From positions 2,081,001-2,145,000 of the forward strand of contig NZ_JAMGBB010000001.1 of assembly GCF_023516505.1 (NCBI RefSeq): a stretch of DNA of 64,000 nt, given 5' to 3'. A program made the translations under genes and the position numbers. The notes beneath the pieces were generated by a model. The model had not been told where the DNA came from. It worked only from the letters and a program-made list of their open reading frames with translations, and did no database searches. The DNA is from Sphingomonas brevis (lineage in GTDB: Bacteria; Pseudomonadota; Alphaproteobacteria; Sphingomonadales; Sphingomonadaceae). Shown here piece after piece: positions 58,223 to 64,000 of the stretch (position 1 is its first letter; every line of letters begins with the position of its first letter).

Positions 58223-59431
58223 ATGGCAAAGATTGAAACACCGCAGCCGATCCGGGGCACGCAAAGCCTGCTTGGCGAAGAGGCCGACCGCTTCCACGAA
58301 GTGGTTGCGGCCTTCGATCGTGTGCGCCGCCTGTATGGCTTCAAGCGGGTCGAAGTACCGCTGATCGAGCCGACCGCCGTTTTCGCCCGCACCATCGGCG
58401 AGACCACCGATGTCGTTTCCAAGGAAATGTATTCGTTCGAAGATCGTTCGGGCGACAGCATCACCCTGCGGCCCGAATTCACCGCCGGCATTTGTCGCGC
58501 CTATCTAAGCGAGGGCTGGCAGCAGTTTGCGCCGCTCAAGGTCGCCACTCATGGCGCAGCTTTCCGTTACGAACGACCGCAGAAGGGCCGATACCGTCAG
58601 TTTCACCAGCTCGATGCCGAGATTATCGGCGCGGCGGAGCCGCAGGCCGATGTGGAAATCCTGGCCTTGGGTTCGCAGCTGCTGGCCGAGCTTGGCATCA
58701 AGGCCGTTACGCTCAAGCTCAATTCGCTGGGCGATGCCGAAAGCCGCAATGCCTGGCGGAGTGCGCTGATCGACCATTTCGCTGCCCATCGCGCGGACCT
58801 CAGCGATGATAGCCGGGATCGACTGGAGAAAAACCCGCTTCGAATCCTTGACAGCAAGGACCCCCGCGATCGGCCGTTCGTCGATACCGCCCCGGAAATG
58901 AAGCTGACGGCCCCGGCCGAAGAGTTCTTTGGCAAGGTGCGCGACGGGCTGAAAGCGGCAGGCGTCGGCTACGAACTCGACCCGATGCTGGTTCGCGGTC
59001 TCGACTATTACCGGCACACCGCGTTCGAATTTGTCACCGACCAGCTCGGCGCGCAGGGCGCGGTCATTGCCGGCGGTCGCTACGACGGGCTGATCGAATC
59101 GCTCGGCGGCCCACACACACCGGCAATTGGCTGGGCGGCCGGGATCGAGCGGCTAGCAATGCTCATTGGCCAACCCGCGCCGGAGGCGATCGATGCCGCA
59201 ATCGTGGTCGAGGACGATGCGGCAATGGATGCGGCCTTGGCCGCGGCATCCCGGCTTAGGTCCGCCGGCCTTGCGGTCGAGCTGATCGCGACCGGAAGCC
59301 CGCGCAAGCGGTTCGATCGGGCCGTGAAAAAGGGTGCGAAGGAAATCGTTGTACTGGGATTTGCGGAGGGGGCGGTGACTCGCCGCGTCAAATCGAACGA
59401 CGAGCCACGAGTCGAGGCGCTGCTCGCATGA
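58223..59431 (+). CDS. hisS: Histidine-tRNA ligase
   Basis: Class II synthetase, 402 residues, slightly short for His[22 protein letters not shown] at the N-terminus, motif 2 region [34 protein letters not shown], the histidine-A loop [13 protein letters not shown] (about 255-267) and [13 protein letters not shown] are all present. The C-terminal anticodon-binding domain follows. The start at 58223 is supported by the first conserved block; a longer frame extends into aqpZ. It overlaps prfA by 4 nt (ATGA). Confidence 0.96.
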   Translation: MAKIETPQPIRGTQSLLGEEADRFHEVVAAFDRVRRLYGFKRVEVPLIEPTAVFARTIGETTDVVSKEMYSFEDRSGDSITLRPEFTAGICRAYLSEGWQQFAPLKVATHGAAFRYERPQKGRYRQFHQLDAEIIGAAEPQADVEILALGSQLLAELGIKAVTLKLNSLGDAESRNAWRSALIDHFAAHRADLSDDSRDRLEKNPLRILDSKDPRDRPFVDTAPEMKLTAPAEEFFGKVRDGLKAAGVGYELDPMLVRGLDYYRHTAFEFVTDQLGAQGAVIAGGRYDGLIESLGGPHTPAIGWAAGIERLAMLIGQPAPEAIDAAIVVEDDAAMDAALAAASRLRSAGLAVELIATGSPRKRFDRAVKKGAKEIVVLGFAEGAVTRRVKSNDEPRVEALLA

Positions 59432-60513
59432 AAACCATCTCGCTCGACCGGATCGTCTCGATCGAGACGAAGAAGCACGATCTCGCCGAGGCGATGGCCG
59501 CGCCGAATCTGGCGCCGGAGGATTTCGTTCGCCTCAGCAAGGAATATGCCCAGATCGAACCGGTCGCCGCCGCCGCGCGGGAAGTGCGGCGCCTGCGCGC
59601 CGAGCTGGAAGTGTTGACCGGCCTTGCTCATGATCCCTCCGCCGAGCCGGAGCTCAAGGAGCTGGCGGTTCACGAGGCGGAGGAGATAAAGGTCAAGCTG
59701 CCGGAAGCGGAGCGCGCCCTGGCCGTCCAGCTCCTGCCGAAGGATGCAGCCGACGATCGCGCCGCGATGCTTGAAGTTCGGGCCGGCACGGGCGGCGATG
59801 AGGCCGCGCTGTTCGCCGGTGACCTCCTTCGGATGTACCAGCGCTTTGCCGAGGAACAGGGGTGGAAATTCGAGCTGATCAGCACCTCGGGTGCTGATGT
59901 GGGCGGGTATAAGGAAGCGGTCGCCTCGATCAGCGGCGCCGGCGTTTTCGCCAAAATGAAGTTTGAAAGCGGAGTGCACCGCGTCCAGCGCGTGCCGGTC
60001 ACCGAAAGCGGCGGTCGGATTCATACTTCGGCGGCGACCGTGGCGGTGCTGCCGGAGGCAGAGGATGTCGACGTCCACATCGACGACAAGGACCTTCGCA
60101 TCGACGTCTATCGCTCGTCGGGCCCCGGAGGACAGTCGGTCAACACGACCGACAGCGCGGTCCGCATCACCCATTTGCCGACGGGCCTGGTCGTGATTCA
60201 GCAGGATGAGAAATCGCAACACAAGAACAAGGCAAAGGCCCTGAAGGTGCTTCGCACCCGCCTGTTCGAGCTGGAGCGCGAGCGGCTGGCCTCGGAGCGC
60301 GCCGGGGCGCGCAAATCGATGGTTGGCTCAGGCGACCGGTCGGAGCGGATTCGCACCTATAATTTTCCGCAAGGGCGGGTGACCGACCATCGAATCAACC
60401 TGACCCTGCACAAGCTTGACGCGATTCTTGAAGGTCCGGGCCTTCGCGAGCTGGTTGAGGCGCTCGTCGCCGAAGACGAAGCGGAGCGGCTGGCCAGCCT
60501 GGAAGAGGCGTGA
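59428..60513 (+). CDS. prfA: Peptide chain release factor 1
   Basis: Class I release factor for UAA and UAG. The 361-residue protein contains the GGQ tripeptide in [20 protein letters not shown] (about 227-246), [20 protein letters not shown] and, in domain 2, the stop-codon-reading loop in the [20 protein letters not shown] region. It overlaps prmC by 4 nt (GTGA); PrmC methylates the Gln of this GGQ motif, so substrate and modifier are co-translated. Confidence 0.97.
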   Translation: MKTISLDRIVSIETKKHDLAEAMAAPNLAPEDFVRLSKEYAQIEPVAAAAREVRRLRAELEVLTGLAHDPSAEPELKELAVHEAEEIKVKLPEAERALAVQLLPKDAADDRAAMLEVRAGTGGDEAALFAGDLLRMYQRFAEEQGWKFELISTSGADVGGYKEAVASISGAGVFAKMKFESGVHRVQRVPVTESGGRIHTSAATVAVLPEAEDVDVHIDDKDLRIDVYRSSGPGGQSVNTTDSAVRITHLPTGLVVIQQDEKSQHKNKAKALKVLRTRLFELERERLASERAGARKSMVGSGDRSERIRTYNFPQGRVTDHRINLTLHKLDAILEGPGLRELVEALVAEDEAERLASLEEA

Positions 60514-61334
60514 CCGCGATCCCCCGGGCGTTGAGCCGCGCGACGCAAATATTGTCGTCGGCCAGTGACACTCCGCGGCTCGATGCGGAACTGCTGATGG
60601 CGGCATCACTTGGCATTGGCCGCGACCGGTTGATTCTAGACGAACCGCGCGGCGAAACTCCGGCGACATTTTTCGACCTGGTAGAGCGGCGCCGGTCGGG
60701 CGAGCCGGTCGCCTATATCACCGGCCATCGTGGATTCTGGACGATCGACCTGGAGGTAGGACCCGGCGCCCTGGTGCCTCGGCCGGACAGCGAAACGCTG
60801 ATTGCCGCGGCGGTGGAACATTTCGCCGGGACGGCTGGACCAAGCCGCATCCTCGATCTCGGGACTGGCCCGGGAACCCTGTTGCTCGCTGCGCTCGACG
60901 AATGGCCGAAGGCAACCGGCCTTGGCATCGACGCGTCGGATGCGGCGCTGGCCTATGCCCGGCGGAACGCTCACCGGCTGGGTGTCGGCGGACGCGCCGA
61001 GTTCCGGATCGGCAACTGGGCCGAGGGAATCGATGCGCGGTTCGATCTCTTGCTATGCAATCCGCCCTATATCGCCGCCGGCGCCGAAACCGGTCCTGGC
61101 GTCCGCGAATATGAGCCGGCCGAAGCCCTGTTCGCCGGCCCGGAAGGCCTTGATGACTATCGCAGGCTGGCGCCTGAAATCGGCCGGCTGCTGGCGCCCG
61201 GCGGATTGGCGGCGATCGAGATCGGCTTCGATCAGGCCGAGGCGGCGTCGGCGCTGCTGATGGAGCAGGGCCTGTCGCCGGCGCTTGCTCTCGATCTCGC
61301 CGACCGTCCGCGGGCGCTGATCATCCGCGGTTAG
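60510..61334 (+). CDS. prmC: Release factor glutamine methyltransferase PrmC
   Basis: SAM-dependent N5-glutamine methyltransferase acting on RF1/RF2. The 274-residue protein has an N-terminal helical domain and a Rossmann domain with [33 protein letters not shown] (SAM motif I, about 112-127) and the catalytic NPPY in [13 protein letters not shown] (about 182-194). GTG start coupled to prfA. Downstream is a 260-bp spacer. Confidence 0.96.
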   Translation: MTAIPRALSRATQILSSASDTPRLDAELLMAASLGIGRDRLILDEPRGETPATFFDLVERRRSGEPVAYITGHRGFWTIDLEVGPGALVPRPDSETLIAAAVEHFAGTAGPSRILDLGTGPGTLLLAALDEWPKATGLGIDASDAALAYARRNAHRLGVGGRAEFRIGNWAEGIDARFDLLLCNPPYIAAGAETGPGVREYEPAEALFAGPEGLDDYRRLAPEIGRLLAPGGLAAIEIGFDQAEAASALLMEQGLSPALALDLADRPRALIIRG

Positions 61335-61594
61335 TCGAAAAGGCTTGGAATTTCTGGCGGTCACCATTACATCGGGGTCCAGGGACGGGGCCGCTCCCCT
61401 AGAAAATGATGCGCCCCCGCCACCTACCTCCGACGACATCGCCGCGCTTTCGCAGATGCGTTTGACGGCAAAGGGAGGGTCGACTTGCGCAATGGCGCGG
61501 GCCGGGCCGCCGCGACGGAGACCACACTTCCGTTGAAGGGAAGATTGAGCGGCGACCGGTTGAGACCGGCGCCAGTGCGACAGGGAAACAGAAT
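61335..61594. other. 260-bp spacer between prmC and DUF4167 gene
   Basis: No convincing gene. A 63-codon open frame (61345-61536) lacks a ribosome-binding site and looks like chance. A CCGGTTGAGACCGG hairpin (about 61556-61569) lies 26 nt before the TTG start of the DUF4167 gene and may be a leader structure. No terminator for prmC is obvious. Confidence 0.4.
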
Positions 61595-62230
61595 TTGATC
61601 AACAATCGTCAGGGCGGCCGTCGTCGTGGCCGCGGCGGACAGCGTCCGCAGGGTATGCCCGGTAACGCCGGCGCCAATCGCCAGGATAATCGGCAGCGCG
61701 GCAACGCCGCCCAGCTGCTGGAAAAGTACAAGAGCCTGGCGCGCGACGCGCAGCTCGCCGGCGACCGCGTCCAGACCGAATATTATCTTCAGTATGCCGA
61801 CCATTATTTCCGCGTGCTTGAGGACAACCGCTCGCGCTTCGAGGAGCAGCAGGCCCAGCGCCGTCCGCGCCGCGATGAAGAGGACGACGGGATCGAAGGT
61901 GACGAGGAGCTGGTCGCCGAGGGCGAATCAGTTGACGACGATGGCGAAGAGATTCGCCAGCGGCCTCGCCGGGACCGCGAGCGCGGCCGCGAGCGGTTCG
62001 AGCGTGGCGACCGCGGCGATCGCGAGGCCCGAGCCAATGGCGCCCGGCGTGAAGATCGCGATGAGCGCGACGAAGAGGAGAGCGACGAACGGATTTCGCT
62101 CGGCGTTTTGCCTCCCTCGATCGGCGCGATCGATGTCGACATGGAGGAAGAAGAAGCGCCCAAGCCGCGCCGCCGCGCCCGTAAGCCGCGGGTCGACGAT
62201 GACGGGGACGAGGTCGCTCCGGCGGCCTGA
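61595..62230 (+). CDS. DUF4167 domain protein with acidic/basic tail
   Basis: A 211-residue protein. The N-terminus is Arg/Gly/Gln-rich (GGRRRGRGGQRPQG), RNA-binding-like. The DUF4167 core follows: AAQLLEKYKSLARDAQLAGD, then RVQTEYYLQYADHYFRVL (about 36-72). The rest is low-complexity, with alternating acidic clusters and RRDRERGRERFERGDRGD repeats, probably disordered. It starts with TTG, after GGGAAACAGAA. The family is conserved in alphaproteobacteria but unexplained; the composition hints at nucleic-acid binding. A strong terminator follows. Confidence 0.88.
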   Translation: MINNRQGGRRRGRGGQRPQGMPGNAGANRQDNRQRGNAAQLLEKYKSLARDAQLAGDRVQTEYYLQYADHYFRVLEDNRSRFEEQQAQRRPRRDEEDDGIEGDEELVAEGESVDDDGEEIRQRPRRDRERGRERFERGDRGDREARANGARREDRDERDEEESDERISLGVLPPSIGAIDVDMEEEEAPKPRRRARKPRVDDDGDEVAPAA

Positions 62231-62255
62231 GGCCTTCATTTATTTTGAATAGCCA

Positions 62256-62288
62256 GGGGCGGCGAGAGCATCTTGCCGCCCCTTTTTT
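62256..62288 (+). terminator. Rho-independent terminator after DUF4167 gene
   Basis: GGGGCGGC (62256-62263), loop of 11 nt, GCCGCCCC (62275-62282), then TTTTTT. The clearest intrinsic terminator in the window. Confidence 0.9.
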
Positions 62289-62309
62289 GTTGCCGAAAAA
62301 CCTCGACCG

Positions 62310-62342
62310 TTACCGTCACGAAACGGTAATATTACAGTCACG
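62310..62342 (+). promoter_or_regulatory. Candidate PhoB-type operator upstream of pstS
   Basis: TTACCGTCACG (62310-62320) and TTACAGTCACG (62332-62342) are near-identical direct repeats exactly 22 bp (two 11-bp steps) apart, 73 bp before the pstS ATG. The first repeat is also half of a perfect dyad TTACCGT/ACGGTAA (62310-62329). PhoB sites are 11-bp-spaced direct repeats with GTCA cores, so control by phosphate starvation is plausible. Confidence 0.4.
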
Positions 62343-62414
62343 ATCGCGTCTCGGCTCCGGCCTAGTCCGCTCCCTGTCGGCGAACGGAGGTGTTCGCTCA
62401 AAGGGACCTGTCAC

Positions 62415-63449
62415 ATGACCTCGAAGACATATATCTATGCCGCTACCGCGGTAGCCGCATTCTCACTTCCGGCGATGGCCGATGCGCGCAGCTTGCGCGC
62501 CGTCGGCAGCTCGACCGTCTATCCGTTCGCCAAAATGGCCGCGGAGCGAGTTGCTCGCGCCAACCCCCGCCTCGGTACGCCGATCATCGAATCGACCGGC
62601 ACGGGTGCCGGCATGAAGCTGTTCTGCGCCGGCGTCGGCGAACGCTTCCCGGACATTGAGAACGCCTCGCGCCGGATGAAGGCTTCGGAAGCCAAGCTGT
62701 GCGCGGCCAACGGCGTCAAGGACGTCACCGAAATCCAGATCGGCCTCGATGGCGTCGCGATCGCGACCGCCAAGGCGACCGGGATCGCCGGCCTGACGCA
62801 AAAGGATCTTTACCTGGCGCTGGCCAAGACACCTTACGGCAAGCCGAACAAGGCCAAGACCTGGAAGGACGTCAACGGCAAGCTGCCGGCGCTCCCTATC
62901 CGGGTTTACGGTCCACCAACCACGTCAGGCACCCGCGATGCGCTGGGTGAGTTGCTGCTGACCCCGCCGTGCGAAGCCAATCCGGCGATGGCCGCGATGA
63001 AAAAGGCCGACGAAGCCAAGTTCAAAGCGATCTGCACCGGCATCCGCACCGACGGCGCCTATATCGAAGCCGGCGAGAACGACAATCTGATCGTCCAGAA
63101 GCTTGGCGCCAATCCGGGCACGCTTGGCATCTTCGGCTACAGCTTCCTCGAAGAGAATGCGGCAACCATCAAGGGCGTGGCGGTCAACGGAGTTCAGCCG
63201 ACCTACCAGACCATCGCGGCGTTCCAATATCCGGGCGCTCGTCCGCTCTACATTTACGTCAAGAATGCGCACGTCGCTGCCATCCCGGCGATCCGCGCCT
63301 TCGTTGCCGAAATGACCAAGGAGAGCGCGATCGGCCCCAAGGGCTACATGCTGGCCGGCGGACTGGTTTCGGCCCCGGCGCCAATCCGTGCCCGCTCGCA
63401 GCAGGCCGCGCGTAATCTGACCCCAGTCAAATTCGCCGAACTCAAGTAA
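62415..63449 (+). CDS. pstS: Phosphate ABC transporter substrate-binding protein
   Basis: Periplasmic phosphate receptor, 344 residues, signal peptide about 1-22 (cleavage after ADA). AVGSSTVYPFAKMAAERVA (about 28-46) and STGTGAGMKLFCAGVG (about 61-76) match the phosphate-binding loops of PstS. The C-terminal half has GPPTTSGTRDALGEL and GANPGTLGIFGYSFLEENAA. Two close Cys pairs may form disulfides. This is the long alphaproteobacterial PstS type. It is followed by a porin gene; pstCAB would lie beyond the window or elsewhere. Confidence 0.9.
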   Translation: MTSKTYIYAATAVAAFSLPAMADARSLRAVGSSTVYPFAKMAAERVARANPRLGTPIIESTGTGAGMKLFCAGVGERFPDIENASRRMKASEAKLCAANGVKDVTEIQIGLDGVAIATAKATGIAGLTQKDLYLALAKTPYGKPNKAKTWKDVNGKLPALPIRVYGPPTTSGTRDALGELLLTPPCEANPAMAAMKKADEAKFKAICTGIRTDGAYIEAGENDNLIVQKLGANPGTLGIFGYSFLEENAATIKGVAVNGVQPTYQTIAAFQYPGARPLYIYVKNAHVAAIPAIRAFVAEMTKESAIGPKGYMLAGGLVSAPAPIRARSQQAARNLTPVKFAELK

Positions 63450-63470
63450 AGGTTCTTCGTCACGCAAGCC

Positions 63471-63520
63471 ATGTGTGTCGCCTTCGGGCGACGCACATCA
63501 GGCCTCACCGGGGGTGAGGC
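63471..63520 (+). other. Two hairpins between pstS and porin
   Basis: Stem 1: a 12-bp stem with one T-G pair and a TTCG tetraloop (core GTCGCC-TTCG-GGCGAC, 63471-63498). Stem 2: GCCTCACC (63502-63509), GGG, GGTGAGGC (63513-63520). Neither has a U-run, so they may stabilise pstS mRNA or tune read-through into the porin gene. Confidence 0.55.
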
Positions 63521-63537
63521 GGGGGAAAGGGAATATA

Positions 63538-64000
63538 ATGAAGCGTATCATTTTCATTCGCGCACTGCTGGCCGGTAGCGCCTTGTTTATCAGCACGGCG
63601 GCGCTCGCGCAGGAACCCGAGGCGCAGCCCGACGCGTCGGACGCGACCGCGGATGCGGCCATACAGGGAGCCCAGGCACTCGACGACGCCCAGGCCAAGA
63701 TCGAACTGCTCCAGGCGCAGGTGGAAGCGCTGCAAGAGGCCATCACCCAGATCCAGACCGCCCAGGCCAAGGCGCTTCCGTCGTGGAAGGGTGCGCCGCA
63801 GCTGGAGGACAAGGACGCCGGCTTCAGCTTCAAGCCCAAGGGCCTGCTGCAATATGACGCCGGCTATGTCGGCTTCCCCAACGGCGACGATCTTCGCGGC
63901 ACGAATTCCGGCGTCAATTTCGCCAACCTCGGCTGGAGCACCCGCGCCCGGCGTCTGACCTTCGGCGCCGACGGCACCCTGCCGGGCGGTTTCCGGTACA
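63538..64000 (+). CDS. Phosphate-selective porin (OprO/OprP type), N-terminal part
   Basis: First 154 residues of an outer-membrane porin that runs off the window. Signal peptide about 1-24 (RALLAGSALFISTAALAQ). A short coiled coil follows (about 45-80: AQAKIELLQAQVEALQEAIT), then the barrel start FSFKPKGLLQYDAGYVGFPN and STRARRLTFGADGTLPG, matching the Porin_O_P family. Next to pstS, the pair should carry phosphate across the outer membrane and bind it in the periplasm. Ribosome-binding site GAAAGGGA before the ATG. Confidence 0.85.
   Translation, partial: MKRIIFIRALLAGSALFISTAALAQEPEAQPDASDATADAAIQGAQALDDAQAKIELLQAQVEALQEAITQIQTAQAKALPSWKGAPQLEDKDAGFSFKPKGLLQYDAGYVGFPNGDDLRGTNSGVNFANLGWSTRARRLTFGADGTLPGGFRY

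Noticed and set aside
61345..61536. 63-codon frame between prmC and the DUF4167 gene
   Set aside because: No ribosome-binding site and low-complexity Pro/Arg composition; probably chance.
1..64000. Prophage, integrative element or biosynthetic gene cluster
   Set aside because: No integrase, transposase, phage structural gene, or clustered biosynthetic enzymes are seen; base composition and codon use look uniform apart from short intergenic AT-rich stretches.

Overview
This window reads as a chromosomal segment of a high-GC alphaproteobacterium, most likely in the order Sphingomonadales (inferred from gene content and order; no 16S gene is present). Supporting signs are the rsmB-rpe-heparinase-purH order, DUF4170, DUF4167 and SDHAF4 (DUF1674) small proteins, DUF4402 surface proteins, and a ScfR/RamB-type regulator beside isocitrate lyase. 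The genome is very compact. About a dozen gene pairs overlap by 4 nt, several with GTGA or TTGA junctions. I saw no insertion sequence, integrase, prophage, rRNA operon or CRISPR array.

Layout. 1-994 is the 5' part of mrcA (PBP1A, reverse). 1133-6072 is a surface-fibre locus: two DUF4402 secreted proteins, a PapD-like periplasmic chaperone and a 913-aa usher-like outer-membrane protein. RNA structures lie between subunit and chaperone genes, and the locus ends beside tRNA-Leu(GAG). 6.4-10.6 kb holds a zinc-ribbon/DUF3426 protein, ftsEX, a YdcF-like protein and a PlsC-type acyltransferase. 10.6-15.3 kb carries pheT, pheS and a DUF5996 gene, separated by three different palindromic intergenic repeats. 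15.3-19.9 kb is the glyoxylate shunt (regulator, aceA, DUF4170 microprotein, aceB). 20-30 kb: rplT-rpmI, glyoxalase-like and persulfide dioxygenase-like genes, a GMC oxidoreductase, a 2OG dioxygenase, a class A beta-lactamase-like protein, hemC-hemD-mitofilin-like, tsaD-gpsA and an SDHAF4-like gene.

30-46 kb: rsmB, rpe, heparinase-like, purH, a flippase, polA, small DNA-binding and hypothetical proteins, a DUF885 peptidase-like protein, a fatty acid hydroxylase, a TetR regulator, and nadB translationally coupled to an orphan ABC ATPase. 46-54 kb: a third, orphan DUF4402 gene, a NDUFS6-like zinc protein, tldD, DUF2007, a DUF442 phosphatase-like protein, a RibD-C reductase, an ATM1/HMT-type ABC exporter, then a phage-shock-like cluster (35-aa membrane peptide, PspC, 50-aa membrane protein, acyltransferase) behind a near-consensus sigma-54 promoter, and an exported peroxiredoxin. 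54-64 kb: a TonB-dependent receptor, ppa, aqpZ, hisS-prfA-prmC, DUF4167, and the start of a phosphate-uptake locus (pstS, then a porin running off the window).

Most of the window is housekeeping. The parts worth following up are the DUF4402 chaperone-usher-like locus with a hairpin that would bury the chaperone ribosome-binding site, the sigma-54 phage-shock-like cluster with an unannotated 35-aa peptide, the DUF4170 protein embedded in the glyoxylate operon, and the unusual omega-loop region of the beta-lactamase-like enzyme.
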